Assembly: GCA_900239685.1 (NCBI GenBank)
Contig: OENT01000227.1
Coordinates: forward strand, 1-64,000
DNA: 64,000 nt
Source: Rotaria macrura
Lineage: Eukaryota; Rotifera; Eurotatoria; Philodinida; Philodinidae
Direction of reading: 5' to 3'
Positions 1 to 10,900 of the stretch are shown here, in pieces. How positions within the stretch are numbered: the stretch's first letter is position 1; every line of letters begins with the position of its first letter. Made by a program: the position numbers and the translations under genes. Below the pieces are notes generated by a model. The model saw nothing but the letters and a program-made list of their open reading frames with translations. It ran no database searches and was not told the origin of the DNA.

Positions 1-768
1 GGAAGTGTTTTTTTTTTTTTGATTTCAGTTTGAAATGGAATTCCCCATAGACTCAGGTTTCAGGATATTCTTGTATTTAGTCCTATCGATATCTGTCATT
101 TTTAATTCAAAGAGTTCTTAAAAACACCAAAACACTTTTGAGGATTCGGAAAAAGATTTAAAGATTTTTAAAAGTTCAGAAACAAGGTTGACCTTATTAT
201 TTTAAAATTTTCAGTCAATAATCGTGAAAACTAGGCATACTTTGATTCAAATATATTAATTAAAATATAGATTTTTCGATAAATTATGTAATTAAGGGTA
301 GTATTTTCTTACGTCCGACACGTCATTCCTTCGTGGGAGTCTTCTATTGTGGGGAATGATTTAGATGGACCACGAAGACTAAATAAATATGGATAAAGAA
401 GGAAGAAACGCACGGACAGTTTTTTTCGCTCATTAATGAATGACACGAAGTAATCATCCAATAGGTATTTTCTCATTACTATGAATAAAAGATATGGTTC
501 GGTATTAGAGGTTGTCAGATGTCCATCGTTAAAACAGACTAGATAGGCATAATGAAAAATTTACACTGCAATACCCTAGAGTTTTGAAAATGACACCCTA
601 TCCCTACACTAACCTATAGGGTAGGATAGAGTGGCAGGAATCGATGCTACATTTTCGGAAAGAGTGGTTCGAATCTATCATACAGCGTATTTTTCATTGT
701 TTTATGTAAAACCATGTTATGACATCTTTTCAATTTATTTCTGTATAATTATTTCTATTCCAAATAAC

Positions 769-804
769 TAAAGCAAGTCAGATCCCAGGATCTGACTTGC
801 TTTA
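769..804. repeat. 17-bp perfect hairpin
   Basis: Left arm 769-785 and right arm 788-804 are exact reverse complements with a 2-nt loop. It lies in non-coding DNA with no adjacent gene. It could be a cruciform-forming sequence or the remnant of an inverted-repeat element. Confidence 0.85.
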
Positions 805-1229
805 AGTTGGACCGACTGCCATCAGAACATTTCAGAGTAGTCCCGTCTTGATCATCGATCGAGATCAACATGTTCTCGAATAATCAATAATCTAGAAATA
901 GTTTGACAAGAAAATGATTTTAGAAAAGCTAGATAGCGCAGCCCCATCGAGGTTGAAATGTTGAACTCACATATCTATAGCTTCATATGCTAATAGAAAA
1001 CACAGAAAATGGAATATGACGAATTGTTTCCCATCGTCTTTCTCTGATAGGCGCCCTATTTTTCATTTTCATTGTTGCTATTCATTCGTTAGTTTCCATT
1101 TTTCGCGGTTCATTTTTCTCAAAAACATTGGAAGAAGCGGCAAATAATGTTGTGATATATCACAATAATAGAATGCTGGTTGCTATGTCTGTAATGAATT
1201 CATACGCTGGTTTCTATGGTATGCAATGA

Positions 1230-1346
1230 CGGGGGGAGTCAATGGTACCCCCTTATGGGGGGGGGGGGGATTGGTATTCCCGTAAGGGGGGGGGGGTCTA
1301 AAAACCCTGGCGGGGGGCGGGGGCAGCTGCAACCCCCTCGGAGGGT
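1230..1346. repeat. G-run/C-run hairpin array
   Basis: About four short degenerate units each pair a C-run (3-5 C) with a following G-run (up to 13 G at 1257-1269 and 11 G at 1286-1296). Each unit could fold as a small hairpin, and the G-rich strand has enough runs for a G-quadruplex. The block contrasts sharply with its AT-rich flanks and has no coding content. Confidence 0.7.
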
Positions 1347-2454
1347 CTGGACTCAAGAACCTTGTCTGTAACGGGAGCGGAGGAGGAGGCGCAAAAACTT
1401 CACCTTAAAACTTTCACTCACAATTTTCTTCGAAAATATACGTGAGTTCCACAAAATGTATGTTTTGTCGGTCCAGTTATGTTGCATATACAACTGTTTA
1501 TGCATAAAAAACGGTGAATGACTATTCTCATGTAGACAGAGCGCCATACATTCTAGTGACGACACATTTTCACACTGAATATCACGGTACGAAATCTATA
1601 ATGACACATAAGTACGACACACTGCATTTTAGATTGCATCCTCTCCATTAATTCTTGGATTGGTTCCTAGCTACTATGGTTATTATTAATCATTCAATGA
1701 AACTGATCAGAGTTCGACTGTTAGACTGTTCTCGCCCCTCCCATATAATAGAAAACCTGGTCTTAGGAAATAAAACACTTTGTTTTTTCATCTTTTCCCT
1801 TTGCATTATTAAAACATACTAAAACTGATTCTTGAAAAAGAAAGCTTTTATTACGATACCTTCTGGGTTAGGATATGAGTGTAGGTCTCAATCCGAATGT
1901 GGATCTGAATGCAAAACCTACACCAACAACCCTACGTCGTCTTTGAGCGGCTATAGAATGACCTCTGGTTTATCAAAATTGTTCTCCATCTCAGAGGGGA
2001 TTTCAATCTTAAATACCTTCTGGTGTGGCGATAACTGAGAAAAAGAATTCATGCTAAAAAGGACTAAAATGTTTTACTTCATAGGCGATTTAATGGCAAC
2101 ATGACACGAGGGCTCATGCTTTACAATGTATACTTAGAAAACATTACTTTTAAGACGATGTGGGTCTACACATGATTGTAACTTGGTCAACAGATGGTAT
2201 GATTATGAATTCTCATGTAGGTATTGTTTCATATTGCTGTGTGAGTTTTATCTGGAGTTTTGGCTCTTTCAGTGAGTAATAGATTGAACACTCGAAAAAA
2301 ACAACATCTTTGTATTACCAACTCGCGTGAAAGTTCGCCAAGCTACCAAATCCGAAAAGTTTCTCCCTTGAATAGGGTGTGGTTATGGGTTTTGCATTCA
2401 TATTCATTTCTGCATTGACACTCACACCCAAACCCGGAACGAAGAAAAATTGAA

Positions 2455-2512
2455 CTTCTTGGGACTCGAACCGACACCTTCTGCTATCCGGGCAGATGTC
2501 ATAACCCCTTAT
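2455..2512 (-). repeat. tRNA-like remnant with B box
   Basis: On the minus strand a perfect polymerase III B-box-like motif, GGTTCGAGTCC (2462-2472), is preceded by a 5-bp stem with a 7-nt loop at 2480-2496, arranged like an anticodon arm. The T-stem pairs at only about three of five positions and no acceptor stem closes, so this is not a functional tRNA. A pseudo-tRNA or tRNA-derived SINE fragment is the likeliest reading. A diverged lookalike sits near 23340-23395. Confidence 0.35.
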
Positions 2513-3325
2513 ATTAGAAGAACATCTTAATCTTCGTTTATCGTTAGTATATTACATCACTAACGCTAGCAAAATTAGTTTAATGTTATCCTTCGCTGCT
2601 TATTTGGTGTATTATCACATCATTGGTAGATAGTGTCGATTCTAGCATACTTTCGACCTCTACGAAATCCCGTTTCGTCTAAAAACTAGAGTTTAAACCG
2701 ATTGGTGCTATTGTGCCCGTGCCGAGTTAAATACATGGTTGTATGCAAACCCTATTGAATTTGATCAAGAAAAGCTTCTCGTGAAAACTTCTTTTGAAGA
2801 TATATCACATGATGAAACAATTTTAATCGAAAGGAATAATATCTACCTATGGTGGTTGTCAATGTGAGAAACTTTTAGGAGAGGCTTTAAACGTTTTACT
2901 GCAATTCTGGATATTAAACGAAGTATTTAGGGCCATTCCCTCACAACAAATACTTATTCTGAACGATCTTGTGAAATCTTACCGTTAATCGAGAACAAAG
3001 CTGTCGTGCCTTTTATCTTCAGAAATAAAATCTTGTTTTACGAGAGAAAATAAGAAAAAAAAGCAAAGAGAGTTGCAAGCGCTGCTTCTTATATGATTTC
3101 GTCAACAGCAAAAAGAGACGAGCGTGCTGGTTTTTTCTCATCCCTGCATATTGAAAGTACTGTTTGCAAACGGCTTTCATGTCTCCATTATGGAAAGAAA
3201 GAAAAAGTGAACCTTATCTATGTCGTGGCGAGTAGCAGTACGTAGGAAAAAAACATGCAAAATATTACATTTTTACAACACGTAACAGTTGATGTTCTTG
3301 AAAGCATTTGTTTCGTAACCCTCCG

Positions 3326-3336
3326 CCCCCCCCCCC
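3326..3336. repeat. 11-C homopolymer
   Basis: Uninterrupted 11-C run in non-coding DNA, complementary in type to the G runs at 1257, 1286, 15007 and 42490. Confidence 0.8.
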
Positions 3337-4079
3337 TTTGCAGCAAACAAAATACAGAATTCTCTGTTGCAATATTTCATATCTTGAAGATGAATCAACT
3401 TTTGTATGTGGGAACTGATGACTTAAAGTTGCGAAGGATAAGAAGCAGCTATCTGAGAAAGTTTTTATAATTCTGAAAAAGCTATTCATCTTCCTCCAAA
3501 AGCAAAAGGTAAAAAGTAAGGATATAATACTTTCGATTAACTTCAAACGCGTTTTCTTATTATGATGGCCCCTACATCCACCGACTCGTTTCGTATAAAA
3601 AATTTCAATCCATCATTCTTTCCTGTATGAATATTGATAAAGTAAGCTCTTAAAAATTCTCACACTCAAACTCTCTTGCTGATATGTTACTGTCTTAGAA
3701 TTCACTTTGAACTTTTATGGGTATAATTCTCACAAAAATATTGTTCCCACTTTTTCGAATAGAGAGCCGTTAACTTACCACGACAGCAATAATTCTGAAA
3801 GAAAGAAGGCGTTCCAAGAAAATTTGAGGTAGATTATTACTCAGGTTACAGTGGAAGAAAAAAATGCAAATGATTTCTTACAGTGGTGAGAGCCCTGACT
3901 AGAAGAGAACAAATAAATGTGAAAACTTCGGACTTATGTCCGAGAGTTATGTGTACTTCAAAAAGTGAATGAGACAAATCAGTCATTCTAGAATGTGTAC
4001 ACGGATGAAGTATCTTGGTAAACCTTTTTGGGAAACTCCAAAACTACTGATCATCTCAGACATATCTACCCAGGTCGTT

Positions 4080-4400
4080 CGTTCCGGAGACCGGATCCGG
4101 CCGGAACCCGCAGGAAACGTGATATTTTCCGGCTACTTCCTGCCGGTTCCGGTGTATTTCTGGCCGTTTCCCGCCGGAAAAACAACCGGAACATGGAAGC
4201 AGTATTCCGGCCGGATTTAACCGTACCCGGAACCTGGATAATCTGGAGACTTCCGGAAACCGGAAATTTCAAGGAAATACCACGGATCAGCCAGGAACCA
4301 ACCGGAACTATAGCAAGTTCCGCCAGGATCCAACCGTAAAATACAAAAATCCGGTAAAGAAACATCGGAAAAGAGTCGGAAACCACCGTATCCCGCTTAA
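4080..4400. repeat. CCGG-rich degenerate array
   Basis: This roughly 320-bp GC-rich island is packed with TTCCGG and CCGGAA hexamers in both orientations, interspersed with variable spacers. Both strands carry open frames across it only because the motif lacks stop codons. It is unlike any neighbouring sequence. It may be a degenerate minisatellite or a non-autonomous element; terminal repeats were not found. Confidence 0.65.
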
Positions 4401-4503
4401 ATTATTTCTGCTTCGGAAATCAGGCCTCAGTTCAAAAACAATTACATCGTGTATTAAAATTCTCATTTATATCATTCCTTGATATCCAAATCATCGATTT
4501 ACA

Positions 4504-4529
4504 AAAAAAGACCTTTAAAGGTCTTTTTT
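4504..4529. repeat. 26-bp perfect palindrome
   Basis: Two 13-bp arms of A6, G, ACC, TTT and their complement meet with no loop. A weaker inverted repeat around 4545-4567 follows directly, just downstream of the CCGG-rich array. Role unknown. Confidence 0.8.
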
Positions 4530-5215
4530 GGGATTTTTTTTACTAAATCCTTAATTTAAGGGATTTTTTCAGATTTCTTTCGTGGAATCAGTAGAAAATG
4601 TATTTGTGTTACCTGAGTTGTTAAAATTAGTGTTGGATGTTGTTTATCTGTTGGTTGTTTACGTTGTTGAGAAAGGATGTCCTGAACTTTGTGAAGAATT
4701 AGATCGGAGTTCCTTCATTCGACAGGTGTTCTGGTGAGGGTGTGGGTGTGGGTTTGGATCTTCTATTCATCAATACCCACATAGTGTCAAAAGAGGATTA
4801 TCAAGAGTACAAATTCTAGAGAAGTCATCTAAACAATAATAGACAAATAATTGTCGAAGAAAAGTTTGTGACATTTTCCAGAGATGATTGAAAAAGAGAA
4901 GACCCATTTCGATCGGACGAGTATCATTCGAAGTTAGATTGTTGATCTGACCAGAGGCGAAGTCCCCAGGTGAACCAAGTCGATATTTGATCCAATTATC
5001 GGAATGAATTTTTTGGGGATCTTTCATTGAAAGCATGGACAAACGATGAATCTAGACATAAATTCAACAATATAAACAAAACTATTGTATGATTAATTTA
5101 CTTTTCGAAAGATAAATACCGTAAAAGCATCCTGAATGTATAAATTTGTATTTGGTAGAAATACTAGACATTAAAGAATCTTTATTGATATGAAACCGAC
5201 AAGATATCGGTGGCA

Positions 5216-5240
5216 GCTAGTACATACCGTATGTACTAGC
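5216..5240. repeat. 12-bp arm palindrome
   Basis: GCTAGTACATAC and its exact reverse complement flank a single C. It lies in non-coding DNA; function unknown. Confidence 0.8.
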
Positions 5241-6532
5241 AAAAACTTCCAAGTAAGGAAATTGAGCAAGGTTAAAAAGACGTGTAAGATAAAAGAATGT
5301 AATCGCTTGAACCATTTTAATGAACTGCTGAGATATTTCGAAATTGTTCAGAAAAATTCGGAATTATAAAAGAACCAATCAGTAATGGAAATCAACCCAT
5401 TGTTTTAAAAATTGCTCGAAAAAGACTTGAACTTCTTGGGTTTTTTTAATGTTCATTAATCCAATTAGCTTCAAATTGATTTGCTAGTTGAGAAGTTTCA
5501 TGATGAGGAGGGGGACATCAGGGTGTGGCTCTAGAGAAGATCAACATACTCACCCACGTCCACCAATATTTTTCAGTGCAGATGCGAGTAAAACTTTATC
5601 AGAATCTCGGAGAGTTCCTTTCGAACTACGATAACTCTGCCGTATCCACAATCACACTATGAAACATAAATCGGCAACCACATTGCTCACCAACATTCTT
5701 TGTCATAACGCGACATGTTATTTGACTGTTGTTTTGATTCTTGAACATCTTTTCGTACACTATTATTTATTGTTAATGCACTTACACATCGCTCTCTTTT
5801 GGTCGAGCGAGAATTTTAAAATAAACTTGTTATTCCTCAACGTGCTATTTTCTCTTTCGCTATGTTTTCTATCGCCTAAAATCAATGCCATTCACTGTTA
5901 ACATCAAACATGTTTACTGTTTTTGAGGAATGTGAGGACAAGAAAAAATTGTTGAGATGCTGGGAAATCGTTCAGATTGAATAAAGATGGGTCCTGATCT
6001 TTCATGTCCTTGCGAAATATCTATTTCTTGAAAAATAGACAGTGTTACCAGAATAATTATCCGGCATTAATTCGATCGTATAAATTGATTATGAGTTAAC
6101 CTCATAAAATGTATCATATGAAAGAAATATTATGTTGAGTTTTCTAATGGAGGCCAAGTATTCTTTCACATAGGTGTTCGATGTTTGACTTACAGTGAAA
6201 AAAGAGCTCGCGCAAATACTCAAAAAAAATTGTCGACGAATCAATAGCGAACTTTTTTTTCACTCTGATCATTGGCTCCATCGCACGAGCTGTAGTGAGT
6301 GACAAACACAAGAAATGTAATGAACCATTTGGCGAATTACCATGTGCCTGTTATAAAGTGTAAGAAACTCAAATTATTTCATTATTTATTTTCAGTTAAA
6401 CATTGATTTCATACAAAAACGAACGCGAACTTTTTAAAAATCAATGTTTTTCAAATGATTATAATTATTAGATAGAAAATGATTCTTTGATTGATGAAAC
6501 GTGCAAAAGAAAAACAAAGAACGATAGAATAT

Positions 6533-6898
6533 TCATATCGATGCATGATATCCACCGAGATCCATGACAGTTGACTTTGTTTGTACTGGTACGAGTGACG
6601 GATCGGGAGGTCTGTGCAGAGGCCGATATGGTTGTGTAGGGGCTCCGCCAAGTTGATGTTGATCACGAAAATGAAATCTTTGCGTGTAATCTAAACCAGT
6701 GAATGTTGGACAAATTTTATTACTCTTGATTCCAGTTACGTCATAGTCATATCGAATAGATCGAGCATGTTCTTGACGATTATTTTTAGCATTGATTTCT
6801 TTTTGTGCATGTTCACAGGATAGTTGATGACCGCGTAGAACATATCCATTTTCAAATGTTTTTAAACAAGTTGGGAAACCGATGCATGTGTAACGCAT
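6533..6898 (-). CDS. small unidentified protein, 121 aa
   Basis: This single-exon frame begins at an ATG preceded directly in frame by a stop codon (TAA ATC ATG), so the start is well defined unless an upstream exon is spliced in. Composition looks protein-like. The N-terminus has Cys/His spacing around residues 5-28 (YTC, PTC, GHQLSC) but does not match a standard zinc finger. The C-terminal third is proline-rich and contains Tyr and Phe in short motifs, with no signal peptide or membrane segment. I do not recognise the family. The next gene is the ZO-1 homologue, about 1 kb away on the same strand. A chance frame cannot be excluded. Confidence 0.45.
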   Translation of the reverse strand: MRYTCIGFPTCLKTFENGYVLRGHQLSCEHAQKEINAKNNRQEHARSIRYDYDVTGIKSNKICPTFTGLDYTQRFHFRDQHQLGGAPTQPYRPLHRPPDPSLVPVQTKSTVMDLGGYHASI

Positions 6899-7933
6899 GA
6901 TTTATGAAAGAGTATTTTCTACGTTCTCAGGTGTTTGTATTATGATGTCGTCTATTTATTCATGTTGCTAGACACTTTTCATTCTTGAACAATAGTGAGT
7001 AAAAAGCATTAGCTCTCTCAAACAGAATGTCGATGAAAATATGATTCTTTTTTTTCTGCTTTATATGAGAGAATGTGAGAAAAAAATGACGTGAACGGTC
7101 ACTAGCATCAAACGTACACTCAACGAGAAGAAAGTTTATTTTTTACAAATCAAGATACTTGTAATTACATAGACCGAATATAATATACTTGGAAATATTT
7201 GAATAAATGATTCATGGCGTCAGAATTACACAAAATCAAAAGCAAACATGGAATGAACGAACGAATGTAGGTGATAGATAGACGTTGTGTACTGCAGCAC
7301 TATAGACTGCAACTTGTGACAAGAGATAGAGATCATTTACATTCATATCGATTACGATCTACTTCCCATATTGGAATATTAAAAATATTCTGTTTTCCTC
7401 TGAAATTCTTCATCAGTTACCTAGTTGGTTGTCAGGTGACTTTAGACTGACAATTATTGCGCTCGATAAGACAAACTAGAGTTTTCAGCATCTACCGCAC
7501 ATTAGCATTCGTCCAAATCGATGAGTTATACATCGAGAACACGAAAATTGTTCATGTTTCTTCTGATTAGTGGTAAAATGTGAGTGATGACTATCCAAGT
7601 TTTTCGTACGAAATCAACCACTCTATTCATCTATCCTTGAAACATATGTTTATTAGTTTCATCAATAAGTAATGCTCGTCGAGAACATGTAGAACTAGTT
7701 AGTTTGAAGAGATTTACTATCGCCCGATCCAATATTCTTTTTTTGAAACTTTCTTCTCTCTTCTAGTTGATTAGATATGGTTTTTTTTCCAAATTTTTAT
7801 ATATTAAATGCGATGAGGAACAATTTGATCGAAGAAAACGTATTTTTTTATAATATTAGTATATATATATACACATAAAAACGAAGCATATTAAATGATT
7901 GCAATTACGATCGAAAAGAAAAGAAAAAGAAAA
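6899..7933. other. spacer between small ORF and ZO-1
   Basis: AT-rich spacer with no supported gene. It includes the 3' flank of the ZO-1 gene, which is transcribed leftwards, and a short TA-rich tract near 7850-7875. Nothing else was seen. Confidence 0.6.
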
Positions 7934-10900
7934 CTAGAAGTGATCAACAAGTATAGAAACGTTGGAATTCGTTACATGATTTATTCCGTTTAGTATCGTT
8001 GATTTGTCTTGTCGATTGTTACCTAAACCATCTGTAGAAAAAATAGACAATAAGGTTCATGTTGATTTCTTGTCAAAGTAAACATACTTTGATTAGCTCC
8101 ATGAAGCATGAGAGCTAATTGTTGAGCATCGGTTCCAGCACAATGTGGTAAAATTAATTCAACTGGTTTTAAAAATTGTACACCATGTGGACCACACATA
8201 ACGACTGGACTTAATAAACGTTCACCTTGTTTAGCATTAAACGTCGGTATGTTTGATCCATCTTGGCAAACTTGAAAATAGATTTCTTGTTGAACACCTT
8301 CAGGTATAGCACCAACTGGAACAGATATTGATACACCTAGAAGAAAGATTTACTTTTAAATTAAAATTTTGAATTAAATAAGCAATTTGAAACCTGTCAA
8401 AGGACAAGAAAGTTTTCCGCCAAAACAATCCATTACACCGCGTGCACTACCGATAATGTTACATTCATCTTGTCTTGAATATGACCTTGAATGAAAACAG
8501 TTTAGACATTGAAAACAAATAGTCGATTAGACGGTAAAGAAAAAAATGAAGCAAAAAGCAAAGCAGATGCTTTCAATTATATTTTAGGTACAAGTAAGTT
8601 TTCATTGAAAGAATAAACCAACGGTGAAAATAAGATGTACCTGGTGTCACTAATTTCTTTGATACTCTTATCTTTTACACTTAACGTTGACGATGCTGAC
8701 GACGACGAAAGAACATTTTGTTGTTGATGTCCGATGAACGATCGATCATCATGTGTATAAACACGAGGTTTTTGTAATGGAAATTCACTGTTTTGATAAA
8801 TATGTCGATTTGTTGACGGCTGCTGATTTAAATTATTTATTGCGGTTGTTGTTGCTGGTGCTGGTGCTGGTGTCATAGAAAATGATTTTGGTTTTACGCT
8901 TTCTGATGAAACTACCGAAGCAGTTGATGAATGATTATGTTTTTTACTAGAACACATCTTTTGTTTCAATAAAGAATCTGTACGTAATTTTTCGCTCGTA
9001 TGATTCGTTGGTGTTAGTTCATTACGACGAACAGTATCCATTGATGTACAACGGATTATACGATAGGATGGATCCACAGTATTATTATTATTATTATTAT
9101 TATTATAGCAATCAACACCATTCGAATAGTTTGGTAAAATTGTTGGTCTAGATGATGCTGATGATGAAGGTCTAAAAATACAAAGAACATTCATTATGAA
9201 ATTGTGCGTCGAATGAATACCTTTCTTACCTGTTCCAAGTAGAATAACCATTAATAGGAATATTTTTATCTGCAAATGTCATTGTTGATTTATCGTTTGA
9301 ATTTCTTTTCGCACCATGTTGAAGAGAACCTCCACTATCGCTCGAACTAAGTCTATCGCTTGTTTGTATTGTTCGAAGTTTGGGCGCAATAAGTGGTCGT
9401 CTTGATGAAATTCGATTTAGTTTTCCATTCATCATATTTAATGACAAATCACTGAAGAGAAAAATCAAATTCATATTTTACTAGGACATGCCAACTAATC
9501 AAGTGACAAACGAGAGTACTTAGTATCGTGAGTGTGTGCTTTCATGAAAGGTGCTGGAACAAGTTTAGCTGTGCTCTGTGTGTTAGATAAACTTTCGTTT
9601 TCAAAGTGATTTTTATACTTGTCTTGTTCATCTTGGTTATATAAACGTTGTAAACGATATAGATCATCTTGTTCTACGTGTGTTATGGAATCAGGACGAT
9701 ACATAGCTTGTCCATTTGTCGATGAATGATATGAATGATGAGTTGATGAAGAATTTCGATCCTTTCAAAAACATAAAAGATGCATCGTAGAAATTTTGAA
9801 AAACAATTGTATCCTATTTACAATATTGTATTTATCTGTACGATATAAATCATCATTATTGCTGATCGTTGTTTCAAAATGTTGATTATTGTTATCGTCA
9901 ATCGTTTTAATATAGGACAATGAACGTTGATAAAGACGTGAGTTATTTGTTATAGAATTTGAATGGATCAAACCCGATCGAGGTTGCTCACCATTTGTTG
10001 CTGACATTTCTATTACGGAATGACTACGATTTGGTAGTGATGTTGTAGAATTTTGCATGAATGTACTATCTAAACAATGCATTTGACTTTGTTTTTGAAA
10101 AGAAATTTTCTAGCAAGATTATAACTTACTATCGTCCTCTTCTTCTTCTTCTTCTTCGTCATCTTCATCATCAAAATCATGATGTGAACCATTGACATAT
10201 GAATGCTAAGAATAAAAACATCGATCAATTAATAAAATCTATTTCGTCATAATCTTACAAGTTTATCTTTTGGAAACATAACAGGATCGGATGCAACTCT
10301 TTGTAAATAATTTTTTCCTTTTCTATGTTGTGTACTCATCATGTCCGAATCTGGACTTGATTCGTCTCGCGTACCATTCTCTTCCGAATAACTTTGTCTC
10401 GTTGAAATAAAATATTCGTCCGAATTCGGTAAATCCTTATCGGCTGGACGATCATCACTCATCCATATTGGCTGTTCTTGTTCGATTTCAATTTGTGCTT
10501 TTAGTGTCTTGTACCAATTTGCTGTCGAATCAAGTTTGATAGTCGATGTAAATAAATATGAAAATAAAAATTCCAAACGTTCGGACGATTCAAATAAACG
10601 ACGAGAAGATTTCTGATAGAGTTTGCCATACTCATGACGAATTTGTTTTATTTGTCGACGATCAGATGCTTTGAAATAAATAACTATTGGATAACATTGA
10701 GCATAGTTCAATTGTTCGACAGCTGTCGGAGTAACATCAAGTAAACAATGACGATTCTAAAAATAGTAGACATTCGTGTGTAGTTTCTTGTTAGCTTTGA
10801 GTCATCTCCGAAATGCACTTGAACAATAGAATACGAAAACTGAACTAAAATCTTTCTTTTCATCGATTGTAACTATTTGGTAAATGATCACGATTCGTTT

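Larger units (their letters stand above)
1..6532. other. gene-poor left spacer
   Basis: No coding region in this stretch can be supported. Open frames are short, overlap on both strands and lack recognisable motifs. It holds a 17-bp stem hairpin (769-804), a G-run hairpin array (1230-1346), an 11-C run (3326-3336), a CCGG-rich array (4080-4400), perfect or near-perfect palindromes (4504-4529, 5216-5240), a tRNA-like remnant (about 2455-2512) and two TGTGGG units (4741-4752). The mix suggests decayed mobile or repeat DNA, but no element ends could be fixed for the region as a whole. Confidence 0.6.

Noticed and set aside
605..690. tRNA with A box and GGTTCGAATCT B box
   Set aside because: The T-arm and acceptor stem do not pair; the region is better explained by an imperfect hairpin of CCTATCCC/GGTAGGATAG type.
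2455..2512. Functional tRNA gene on the minus strand
   Set aside because: B box and an anticodon-arm-like stem are present, but the T-stem has mismatches and no acceptor stem closes, so it is kept only as a tRNA-like remnant.
3255..3546. Overlapping frames spanning the poly-C run
   Set aside because: The poly-Gly translation comes from the homopolymer; no domain or gene context.
4028..4386. Overlapping 100-codon frames on both strands
   Set aside because: They exist because the CCGG-rich repeat lacks stop codons; the translations are repeat-driven and motif-free.
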